11,988 nt of DNA from Rhodospirillales bacterium (GTDB lineage Bacteria > Pseudomonadota > Gammaproteobacteria > Steroidobacterales > Rariloculaceae), in the NCBI GenBank assembly GCA_024640665.1, contig JAHEEO010000078.1:1-11988 (forward strand), in the 5' to 3' direction. Positions 1 to 7,067 of the stretch are shown piece by piece (position 1 is the stretch's first letter; each line of letters opens with the position of its first letter). Made by a program: the position numbers and the translations under genes. Under the pieces are notes generated by a model. That model did no database searches. It worked only from the letters and a program-made list of their open reading frames with translations, and was not told the DNA's origin.

Positions 1-204
1 TGGCTGGCAATCCGCTTGATCGCTCAGCCGTCGTCCAGGCCGGACGGAATCGCCATGGCGCTAGCGTTATTCGCGCAACTGTCTATTGGAATCGGTATCG
101 TGTTGCTGGGTGTGCCTTTATCGGTCGCCGTCGCGCACAATGCCGTCGCCGCTTTATTATTGTTAACGGTTATCAATGCTCACAGAAGAATTTGGCAAAG
201 CTAA
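1..204 (+). CDS. ctaA: Heme A synthase (CtaA/COX15 family), C-terminal fragment
   Basis: This is the last 67 codons of a gene that begins left of the window; the frame is open from base 1 to a TAG stop at 202-204. The visible part holds the final two hydrophobic helices. The first spans about residues 17-38 and is followed by a PLSVAVAHNAVAALLLL segment whose His (visible residue 46) sits where the CtaA/COX15 family has its last conserved heme-ligating histidine. The family oxidises the C8 methyl of heme O to the formyl group of heme A in the cytoplasmic membrane. Assignment rests on this tail plus the next gene, ctaB, which makes the heme O substrate and overlaps this gene by 29 nt. The N-terminal half and its His pair cannot be checked here. 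Confidence 0.85.
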   Translation, partial: WLAIRLIAQPSSRPDGIAMALALFAQLSIGIGIVLLGVPLSVAVAHNAVAALLLLTVINAHRRIWQS

Positions 205-1084
205 GCCCCGGGCGCAGTGGCGCGAGTATTACGCGCTAACGAAGCCAGGGGTTGTTCAGCTGCTCGTATTTACGGCCATTGTCGGCATGTTGCTGGCAAC
301 GCCCGGCATGGTGCCGTGGCATGTGCTCGTGTTGGGCAGCTTGGGAATCGGGCTCGCGGCGGCATCCGGCGCAACGGTGAATCAAATTCTCGATCAGCGA
401 ATCGATGCGCAAATGGGGCGCACCAAGCATCGACCCTTACCAACCGGTCGCGTCTCAGACAAGGACGCAATCGCATTCGCGCTGACGCTTGGTTTGCTCG
501 GTTTGGGCATTTTGGTCGTGGCAATTAACCCTTTGACAGCCTTGCTGACATTTTTTGGGCTGATTGGCTATGCGGTTGTCTACACCGTTTATCTTAAGCG
601 TGCGACACCCCAGAACATCGTTATTGGGGGCGCCGCCGGCGCGGTGCCGCCAGTATTGGGATGGACTGCCGTGCAAAACGAAGTTGATGCGTTTGCGATC
701 GTGTTGTTTCTTATTATTTTCACTTGGACACCACCGCACTTCTGGGCACTGGCAGTTGCGCGCAAAGACGAATATGCAAAGGCCAACATTCCCATGTTGC
801 CGGTAACGCATGGTGCACTGGTCACCAAGAATTTTATCGTCGGCTACACGATCATGTTGTGTGTGGTATCGGTCCTGCCCTATTTTTTGAAAATGACAGG
901 TTTGTTCTATTTCCTTGGCGCAAGCGCTCTAGGTCTGGGCTTTCTCTATTACGCCATTGACCTTAGATTGAGCTCGGATAACAGCAAAGGCATGCGTACG
1001 TTTGCATATTCCATCAGTTATCTTGTCGCGCTGTTTACGTTTTTGTTAGTAGACCACTACATCACATTGTTCTGGCCGGCATAG
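176..1084 (+). CDS. ctaB: Protoheme IX farnesyltransferase (heme O synthase)
   Basis: A 302-residue integral membrane prenyltransferase of the UbiA superfamily that transfers farnesyl from farnesyl diphosphate to heme B, giving heme O. The first Mg-diphosphate motif is N69-x3-D73-x3-D77, followed by GRTKHRPLPTG (81-91), the family hallmark. The second conserved stretch contains YTVYLKRATPQN (136-147), and DEYAKANIPMLP (198-209) is a further CyoE/CtaB signature. About eight to nine hydrophobic helices are apparent and the length is normal. The ATG at 176 lies inside the end of ctaA, in another frame, with no convincing Shine-Dalgarno sequence, so translation probably depends on ribosomes finishing ctaA. 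The pairing with ctaA points to an aa3-type oxidase; cyoE is the same enzyme named from bo3 operons, where no heme A synthase follows. Confidence 0.96.
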   Translation: MLTEEFGKAKPRAQWREYYALTKPGVVQLLVFTAIVGMLLATPGMVPWHVLVLGSLGIGLAAASGATVNQILDQRIDAQMGRTKHRPLPTGRVSDKDAIAFALTLGLLGLGILVVAINPLTALLTFFGLIGYAVVYTVYLKRATPQNIVIGGAAGAVPPVLGWTAVQNEVDAFAIVLFLIIFTWTPPHFWALAVARKDEYAKANIPMLPVTHGALVTKNFIVGYTIMLCVVSVLPYFLKMTGLFYFLGASALGLGFLYYAIDLRLSSDNSKGMRTFAYSISYLVALFTFLLVDHYITLFWPA

Positions 1085-1114
1085 CAAGATTCATACGGGG
1101 CCGATTTAGCCGCA

Positions 1115-3268
1115 ATGGATGTCACGGACATCATCGAGCCATTGAACGACGCACAGCGTGCGGCCGTTACGTCTGACGAAATACCAACTCTCGTACTGGC
1201 CGGGGCCGGCAGCGGTAAGACGCGCGTATTAGTTCACCGCATAGCTTGGCTCATAAGAGTCGTAGGTCTCGCGCCGCAGCACCTTTTAGCTGTGACGTTC
1301 ACGAATAAGGCTGCAAACGAGATGCGCCATCGCATCGAGGCGCTGCTCGGCGTGCCGACGCAGCATTTGTGGATCGGCACGTTTCACGGCCTTGCACATA
1401 GATTCTTGCGTACGCACTGGCGCGAAGCGGGTCTGGCCGAAGGGTTTCAGATCATGGATTCCGAGGATCAGCAACGCATGATCCGGCGCATGATCAAGGG
1501 CATGGGCCTCGACGAAAGCGAATGGGTTCCGCGCGAGATTCAGTGGTTCATTAACGCGCAAAAAGATGCTGGCTTACGCCCGAAAGACGTTGCTGATGAA
1601 GGCAACTCCGGGCGGCGGCAAATGATAGATTTGTATGCCCGTTATGAACGATTGTGCGCCGACTCATCTGTTGTAGATTTCGCAGAACTGCTGCTGCGCA
1701 ATCTAGAAACCCTGCGTGACAATGCAGAACTGCTTGCCCAGTATCAACGCCGTTTTCGCCACATACTGGTCGATGAGTTCCAAGACACTAATTCGATTCA
1801 ATATCGCTGGTTGTTGCTATTGGCCGGAAAGACCGGCATTCCGTTCATTGTCGGCGACGACGATCAGTCGATCTATCGCTGGCGCGGCGCGAAAGTTGAA
1901 AATCTATTCAAATTTCAAAAGCATTTCGATGGCGTCAATGTTGTAAGGCTCGAGCAGAATTATCGCTCGACAAAAACGATACTAGCCGCCGCAAACGCAG
2001 TCATAGAACATAACAGCGCTCGCCTTGGCAAAAAGCTCTGGACGGACGGCGAGCGAGGCGACCCGATTCGTTTGTATGCCGCATTTAACGAACGCGATGA
2101 GGCTGAGTTCGTTATCAATAGAATTCAGGATTATGTTTCCGGCGGTGGTCGACGTGATGAAGCCGCCGTGCTTTATAGGTCCAATGCGCAGTCGCGAATA
2201 TTTGAAGAAGCGTTGCTGCGCGCAGGGATACCGTATCGTGTCTACGGTGGTTTGCGCTTTTTCGAACGCGCTGAAATCAAAGACGCGCTCGGCTATTTGA
2301 GGCTCTTGGCAAATCGTGATGACGATCCTTCGTTCGAGCGCGTCGTAAACACACCGACGCGAGGAATCGGCGCTCGCACCGTAGATATTGTGCGCAATCA
2401 GGCACGCGCCGCTGGTACCAGCATGTGGCGCGCCGCTGGTCAGGTGATAGCCGAAGGAGAATTAGCGAAGCGATCCGGGCAGGCGCTGTGGGCGTTTCTG
2501 CGATTAATCGACGAGCTGGATGAAGAAACGAGAGATTCTGCGCTGCATGAGCAGGTGCGTCGCGCCATTGAAAAGAGCGGTTTACTTACGCATCACGGCA
2601 AAGACGGTGTAACGGGTGAGGCACGCATCGAAAACCTCGAAGAACTGGTCAACGCCGCACAAGAACCATTCGGCGAGGACGAAGAGGCGGGCTCGCCGCT
2701 GCTGCACTTTTTGTCTTACGCAGTACTGGAGTCCGGTGATGCGCAGGCGGAAGCCTATGAAGACAGCGTGCAGCTCATGACGCTGCATTCAGCAAAGGGT
2801 CTCGAGTTCCCATTGCTTTTTCTATGTGGTTTGGAAGATGGCCTGTTTCCCCATCAGCGCTCGCTGCAAGACGCTGATGGTTTGGAAGAGGAGCGGCGGC
2901 TTTGCTACGTAGGTATTACAAGGGCGCGCGAGCAACTCTATATTACCTATGCGGAGCAGCGCCGATTGTATGGTGCAGATAGTTTTGCCACGCCATCGCG
3001 ATTCATTAGAGAAATTCCCGCAGAATTCATTGAAGAAGTACGGCCAAGCATGCAGGTTGCGCGCCCGGTCTACCGTCCCAAAGCCGATAGCGCCGAATAT
3101 GCAGAAAATGGCTATCGATTGGGTCGCCGAGTAGCGCACAATAAATACGGGGAAGGGGTTATCTTAAATATCGAGGGTAGCGGCGCCCATACTCGGGTGC
3201 ATGTTAACTTTGAAGAGTCCGGCACAAAGGTGCTGGTCGTCGCGTATGCCAACCTCGAACTCATGTAA
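1115..3268 (+). CDS. uvrD: DNA helicase II, UvrD (SF1A 3'-5' helicase)
   Basis: A 717-residue ATP-dependent 3'-5' helicase that removes the excised oligonucleotide and UvrC in nucleotide excision repair and unwinds nicked DNA in mismatch repair. All SF1A motifs are visible: motif I AGAGSGKT (29-36), Ia TFTNKAANEMR (61-71), II VDEFQDTN (219-226), III IVGDDDQSIYRWRGA (245-259), IV RLEQNYRS (278-285), V VQLMTLHSAKGLEFP (552-566) and VI with YVGITRAR (598-605). The C-terminal Tudor-like domain, which contacts UvrB and RNA polymerase in characterised homologues, is intact (about 667-717, HNKYGEG and the AYANLEL end). The MDV start matches E. coli UvrD and fixes the start codon, although only a distant GGGG (1097-1100) precedes it. 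It lies 30 nt after ctaB, and no LexA-type CTG-N10-CAG box is seen there. The N-terminus and complete Tudor tail favour UvrD over Rep. Confidence 0.97.
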   Translation: MDVTDIIEPLNDAQRAAVTSDEIPTLVLAGAGSGKTRVLVHRIAWLIRVVGLAPQHLLAVTFTNKAANEMRHRIEALLGVPTQHLWIGTFHGLAHRFLRTHWREAGLAEGFQIMDSEDQQRMIRRMIKGMGLDESEWVPREIQWFINAQKDAGLRPKDVADEGNSGRRQMIDLYARYERLCADSSVVDFAELLLRNLETLRDNAELLAQYQRRFRHILVDEFQDTNSIQYRWLLLLAGKTGIPFIVGDDDQSIYRWRGAKVENLFKFQKHFDGVNVVRLEQNYRSTKTILAAANAVIEHNSARLGKKLWTDGERGDPIRLYAAFNERDEAEFVINRIQDYVSGGGRRDEAAVLYRSNAQSRIFEEALLRAGIPYRVYGGLRFFERAEIKDALGYLRLLANRDDDPSFERVVNTPTRGIGARTVDIVRNQARAAGTSMWRAAGQVIAEGELAKRSGQALWAFLRLIDELDEETRDSALHEQVRRAIEKSGLLTHHGKDGVTGEARIENLEELVNAAQEPFGEDEEAGSPLLHFLSYAVLESGDAQAEAYEDSVQLMTLHSAKGLEFPLLFLCGLEDGLFPHQRSLQDADGLEEERRLCYVGITRAREQLYITYAEQRRLYGADSFATPSRFIREIPAEFIEEVRPSMQVARPVYRPKADSAEYAENGYRLGRRVAHNKYGEGVILNIEGSGAHTRVHVNFEESGTKVLVVAYANLELM

Positions 3269-3298
3269 ACTAGCCGCGCTTTTGGGGCGTGCGTATAG

Positions 3299-4666
3299 AT
3301 GAACATCCTGATATTGGGTGCCGGCCAAGTCGGTACAACAGCGGCTTACAGCTTGGCTCGCGAAGAGGCCAATGAGGTCACTATTGTTGACCGTAACCCG
3401 GATGTGTTGCGCGAGCTGCAAGATCGCCTCGATGTCCGAACTGTGATCGGCAATGCGGCTCATCCCGATGTGCTCAGTCGTGCCGGTGCGGCCGACGCCG
3501 ATATGATCATCGCACTCACTGACCGCGATGAGGTCAATATCGTTGCCTGTCAGGTGGCCCGTTCATTGTTCAAGACGCCCACCAAGATTGCCCGAATCCG
3601 TTCGCGAGAAATTACGTCAAGACCTGAACTTTTCGGCGATGAAGATATGCCGGTTGATGTAGCAGTCAGCCCAGAAGCGCTAGTAACCGTGCATATCGAA
3701 CAGCTCATACACTATCCCGGTGCTCTGCAGGTTCTGGAGTTTGCCAATGGCGCGGTGCGGCTGGTTGCGACGCGGGCTCTTGAAGGCGGCGCGCTGGTAG
3801 GCCACACCTTGAGCGAATTGCCCAACCACATTCCAAACGTCGAGTGTCGCGTTGTTGCAATCTACCGGGGAACGAGCGGCATCATTCCTGATGGCAACGT
3901 TGTCGTAGAGGCAGGCGATGAAGTGTTCTTCATCGCCGCGCGAAAAGACATTCGTACCGTATTAAGCGAGATGCGCAAGTTGGACGACCCCGTTCGGCGT
4001 GTGGTGATCGCCGGCGGCGGCGGCATAGGCTTGCGCCTGGCCCGAGCGCTCGAATCCACAAATCAAGTCAAGATCATCGAGCGGAATTTTCAACGTGCGC
4101 GTGAAATATCTGAACGTCTAAATCGTGCCATCGTATTGCACGGTGATGCGGCGGACGAAGAACTGCTGCTTGAAGAGAATATCGACAGTGCAGACGTATT
4201 TGTGTCTGTAACAGACGCAGAAGAAGCAAATATTCTGTCCGCAATGCTCGCAAAGCGATTGGGTGCGCACAAAGTCATGGCGCTTATCAATAAGCCGGCT
4301 TATGCCGAGTTGATGGAGGCGGGCACAATTGATATTGCAATTTCACCACAACAAATCACCCTTGGTTCATTGCTCGCGCATGTACGTCGCGGTGATGTTG
4401 TAAAGGTGCATTCGCTGCGGCGCGGCGCGGCAGAAGCCATTGAAGCCGTGGCTCACGGCAATTCGCGGCAGTCGCGTGTTGTAGGCCGCATGGTCGAGGA
4501 AATCAAACTGCCTCGGGGGGCCACAATTAACGCTGTCGTGCGCGGCAATGATGTATTGATGGCACATCATGACACGCTCATCGAAGAGGACGATCACGTC
4601 ATCTTGTTTCTCTCGGATCGTCGCCAAATAGACGAAGTAGAACGCCTGTTTGAGGTTGGTTCCTAG
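3299..4666 (+). CDS. trkA: Trk system K+ uptake regulatory subunit TrkA
   Basis: A 455-residue cytoplasmic peripheral protein that binds nucleotide (NAD(H), and ATP/ADP in homologues) and gates the TrkH/TrkG channel. It has the classical duplicated RCK layout. The first Rossmann fold has GAGQVG (7-12) with acidic D31 at the end of the second strand. Next comes a first RCK_C domain (about 140-222). A second Rossmann fold has the glycine stretch at 239-244 with E261, followed by a second RCK_C domain (about 370-452). Length matches the E. coli protein (458). The ATG lies 30 nt after uvrD with GGGG 11 nt upstream (3284-3287) as a weak ribosome site. trkH follows after 15 nt, so channel and regulator are almost certainly cotranscribed. 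In many gammaproteobacteria trkA instead follows rsmB/fmt, so the uvrD neighbour is a lineage feature. Confidence 0.96.
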   Translation: MNILILGAGQVGTTAAYSLAREEANEVTIVDRNPDVLRELQDRLDVRTVIGNAAHPDVLSRAGAADADMIIALTDRDEVNIVACQVARSLFKTPTKIARIRSREITSRPELFGDEDMPVDVAVSPEALVTVHIEQLIHYPGALQVLEFANGAVRLVATRALEGGALVGHTLSELPNHIPNVECRVVAIYRGTSGIIPDGNVVVEAGDEVFFIAARKDIRTVLSEMRKLDDPVRRVVIAGGGGIGLRLARALESTNQVKIIERNFQRAREISERLNRAIVLHGDAADEELLLEENIDSADVFVSVTDAEEANILSAMLAKRLGAHKVMALINKPAYAELMEAGTIDIAISPQQITLGSLLAHVRRGDVVKVHSLRRGAAEAIEAVAHGNSRQSRVVGRMVEEIKLPRGATINAVVRGNDVLMAHHDTLIEEDDHVILFLSDRRQIDEVERLFEVGS

Positions 4667-4681
4667 CATTCAGCTAATTCA

Positions 4682-6133
4682 ATGAGAGCATTTACCGTTC
4701 AACGGATGTTGGGGTTACTGCTGGCCATGTTCAGCGTGACGATGGTGCCGCCGTTGGTCGTTGGCCTGATTTTCGACGATGGCGGCTGGCGGGTATTTGC
4801 AGAATCCTTCGGCGTTATTCTTGGTGCCGGCCTTGTTCTATGGTGGCCTGTTCGCTATGAGAAAGAAGAGTTGCGACTTCGCGACGGCTTCCTGATAGTA
4901 GCGTTGTTTTGGATTGTGCTGGGTGTTTTTGGGGCTGCACCGTTCCTGCTGGCAGATACGCTTGAGCTAAGCATTACCGATGCCGTATTCGAATCTGTGT
5001 CCGGTCTTACTACGACCGGCGCAACGGTGCTGATTGGCTTGGATAATCTCGCTCCTTCAATTCTATTTTACCGTCAACAGCTCCAGTGGTTCGGTGGTCT
5101 TGGCATCATCGTGCTAGCCGTCGCTGTGCTGCCAATGCTTGGCGTCGGCGGCATGCAGCTCTATCGAGCTGAAACGCCAGGGCCGATGAAAGACTCGAAG
5201 CTGACACCCAAAATCACGCAAACTGCGAAAGCACTCTGGTACGTCTATCTAGGCATTACGGTTGTTTGTGCGCTCGCCTATTGGCTGGCAGGCATGTCTG
5301 CGTTCGATGCGATCTGCCATAGTTTCTCGACCGTTGCCATCGGTGGTTTTTCCACTCACGATTCAAGCTTGGCATTCTTTGATAGCCTCTTGATCGAATC
5401 GATCGCCACGTTTTTCATGTTTTTGTCAGGCATCAATTTCGCATTGCACTTCATGTCATGGCGTTCACTTGATCTGCGAATCTATCCGGCTGATCCTGAG
5501 TTTCGGGCCTATGTGCAAATACTCTTTACAATGTGTGTCGTTGTACTGGTCTATCTGTGGTTGAGCGGCTACTACACAGATCCGGTCGAGATCTTCACGA
5601 AAGGCATTTTTCAGGTCGTATCTGTCGCAACAACAACCGGGTTTACCACCACCGCTTTCGACGTATGGCCTGGTAGTCTTCCAACACTGTTGATTTTTTC
5701 CAGTTTCATCGGCGGTTGTGCGGGATCCACTGCAGGTGGTATGAAGGTTGTGCGTTGGTTGCTCCTCTATAAACAAGGATTGCGTGAAATTAAACGACTT
5801 GTTCATCCCAGTGCAGAGATTCCGGTGAAGCTCGGAGACAAGGCCATTTCTGCGCGAGTCGTCGATTCGGTTTGGGGGTTCTTCGCGATCTATGTGGTAG
5901 TGCTTGCAACACTGATCTTGATATTTCTAGCCACTGGTCTCGACTCTGCGACTGCCTTTGCGGCGGTCGCCGCGACTCTAAATAATTTGGGTCCGGGAAT
6001 TGGCGATGTGGCCTCCGGCTTTGGCGGCGTCAATGATGTTGCGAAGTGGACATCGGTGTGCGCCATGTTATTGGGGCGTCTTGAAATATTTACGCTGCTG
6101 GTGCTCATTACACCGACATTCTGGCAGCGCTAA
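4682..6133 (+). CDS. trkH: Trk system K+ channel/uptake protein TrkH (TrkG/TrkH family)
   Basis: A 483-residue inner-membrane K+-translocating subunit, the same length as E. coli TrkH. It has the four repeated M1-P-M2 units of the SKT superfamily. The four pore-loop filter segments are seen as TTTGAT (110-115), VAIGGF (218-223), TTTGFT (317-322) and NNLGPGI (434-440), each with the filter glycine. The conserved intramembrane loop of the third repeat is visible as CAGSTAGGMK (346-355), which in TrkH blocks the pore until TrkA opens it. The protein ends LLVLITPTFWQR, the usual family C-terminus. The start lies 15 nt after trkA with no clear Shine-Dalgarno sequence. TrkG is the closest alternative name; direct linkage to trkA does not discriminate between them. 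Confidence 0.95.
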   Translation: MRAFTVQRMLGLLLAMFSVTMVPPLVVGLIFDDGGWRVFAESFGVILGAGLVLWWPVRYEKEELRLRDGFLIVALFWIVLGVFGAAPFLLADTLELSITDAVFESVSGLTTTGATVLIGLDNLAPSILFYRQQLQWFGGLGIIVLAVAVLPMLGVGGMQLYRAETPGPMKDSKLTPKITQTAKALWYVYLGITVVCALAYWLAGMSAFDAICHSFSTVAIGGFSTHDSSLAFFDSLLIESIATFFMFLSGINFALHFMSWRSLDLRIYPADPEFRAYVQILFTMCVVVLVYLWLSGYYTDPVEIFTKGIFQVVSVATTTGFTTTAFDVWPGSLPTLLIFSSFIGGCAGSTAGGMKVVRWLLLYKQGLREIKRLVHPSAEIPVKLGDKAISARVVDSVWGFFAIYVVVLATLILIFLATGLDSATAFAAVAATLNNLGPGIGDVASGFGGVNDVAKWTSVCAMLLGRLEIFTLLVLITPTFWQR

Positions 6134-6135
6134 AT

Positions 6136-6456
6136 ATGTCTATGATCGAGCGCCTTGAAGACATGATCGCTACCAGCGGCGATAGTCCGCACTTGCGCTT
6201 CGGTCTCGCTTCGGCCTATTTTCGCGAGGAGCAATTTGAAGCTGCGCTAGCGCACGTAAGTGTTGCTGTCGAACTCGATGCTGACTATTCTGCCGCATGG
6301 CGCTTGTTGGGTCGCGTACATATGAACCTGGGAGATAACGTCGCCGCCCAGCAGGCATTGCAGCGGGGCATCGAAGTGGCGACGCGGCGCGGCGATCAAC
6401 AGTTGATCAAAGAAATGCGAGTGTTTTTGAAACGTCTGCAACGTGCTAAAGACTGA
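6136..6456 (+). CDS. Small tetratricopeptide repeat protein
   Basis: A 106-residue protein made almost entirely of TPR helices. One repeat covers about 18-51 (PHLRFGLASAYFREEQFEAA onward) and a second about 52-87 (SAAWRLLGRVHMNLGDNVAA onward), with the usual small and aromatic residues at the helix-packing positions, then a basic C-terminal helix ending KRLQRAKD. There is no signal peptide or membrane segment, so it is probably cytoplasmic. TPRs mediate protein-protein contact, but the partner is unknown. It starts 2 nt after the trkH stop without a ribosome site, implying translational coupling to trkH; a second ATG at 6142 (residue 3) could equally be used. dctQ follows after 51 nt. TRAP-associated TPR proteins exist (TatT of Treponema), but those are periplasmic lipoproteins and this protein lacks a lipobox, so the resemblance is only positional. 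Confidence 0.85.
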   Translation: MSMIERLEDMIATSGDSPHLRFGLASAYFREEQFEAALAHVSVAVELDADYSAAWRLLGRVHMNLGDNVAAQQALQRGIEVATRRGDQQLIKEMRVFLKRLQRAKD

Positions 6457-6507
6457 TCTTTCTCAGATCGCATGGTGGTGAAAACAACAAACAACAGGAA
6501 TGCCTGA

Positions 6508-7065
6508 ATGCGTAGATTGAGCGCAGGCTTGCGAACTATCAACGAACAGTTGGGCAATATTGTCGCTTGGCTGACCATTCCCATGGTAGTCGGTACTTTT
6601 ATCATTACTGTGCTGCGCTATGCGTTTTCCCTAAACTGGATCTGGATGCAGGAAGGCATGCTTTGGCTGCACGCCGTCGTGTTTATGATGGCGGCTGCGT
6701 ATACGCTCAATCGTGACGAACATGTGCGCGTAGATATATTTTATCGGGAGTTCTCGCCTGTAAAGAAAGCCTGGGTCAATCTGCTCGGGTCCGTCGTGTT
6801 GTTGTTGCCGGTTGCAGGCCTGCTTATCGTCATGAGCTGGGATTACGTCGCCACTTCGTGGGTCATCGGCGAGGGTTCGCGAGAGGCCGGCGGGCTACCG
6901 TTTCCGTTTGTACCCGTCCTGAAATCGATGATCCCCGCAGCATTCGTACTGGTCGCGCTGCAGGGCATCGCGATAATCATCGATTCCATTGCGATTATCC
7001 TGGCTCGCAGCAGCGAAACTCGGGCAGCCGATCATGGCGGTGGCCACGCGGATTCGGACAACTAG
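6508..7065 (+). CDS. dctQ: TRAP transporter small permease subunit (DctQ family)
   Basis: A 185-residue four-helix membrane protein, the small subunit of a tripartite ATP-independent periplasmic transporter. Helices are predicted by eye at about 18-40, 50-67, 91-112 and 141-165. The DctQ signature lies between helices 1 and 2: W46 and E49 in WIWMQEGMLW, then R69 and HVRVD (72-76). The subunit holds the transport subunit in the membrane and helps dock the substrate-binding protein. AACAGGA lies about 8 nt before the ATG, the best ribosome site among the + strand genes here. dctM follows 2 nt after the stop. The C-terminus (about 170-185) is a hydrophilic tail with three Gly in a row, two His and several Asp, which is not part of the usual core. 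The first 6.4 kb contain no dctP gene, so the substrate cannot be read from the neighbourhood. Confidence 0.93.
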   Translation: MRRLSAGLRTINEQLGNIVAWLTIPMVVGTFIITVLRYAFSLNWIWMQEGMLWLHAVVFMMAAAYTLNRDEHVRVDIFYREFSPVKKAWVNLLGSVVLLLPVAGLLIVMSWDYVATSWVIGEGSREAGGLPFPFVPVLKSMIPAAFVLVALQGIAIIIDSIAIILARSSETRAADHGGGHADSDN

Positions 7066-7067
7066 CG

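Noticed and set aside
455..811. 118-codon minus-strand open frame inside ctaB
   Set aside because: It is antisense to a complete ctaB and rich in Cys, Arg and Gln as expected from a shadow frame.
3266..3271. TAAACT at the uvrD stop as a -10 element for trkA
   Set aside because: It matches the consensus at only four positions and no -35-like hexamer lies at a workable distance.
5465..5806. 113-codon minus-strand open frame inside trkH
   Set aside because: It is the antisense shadow of trkH filter regions, with no ribosome site or recognisable domain.
6455..6469. GATCT-N5-AGATC inverted repeat after the TPR gene as a terminator
   Set aside because: The stem is only 5 bp with two G-C pairs at most, and no T-run follows. 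It is too weak to call a terminator.
6858..7067. Upstream extension of the dctM frame by 70 codons
   Set aside because: The extra residues are Arg-rich and lie over dctQ in another frame. The ATG at 7068 gives the normal DctM N-terminus and usual length.
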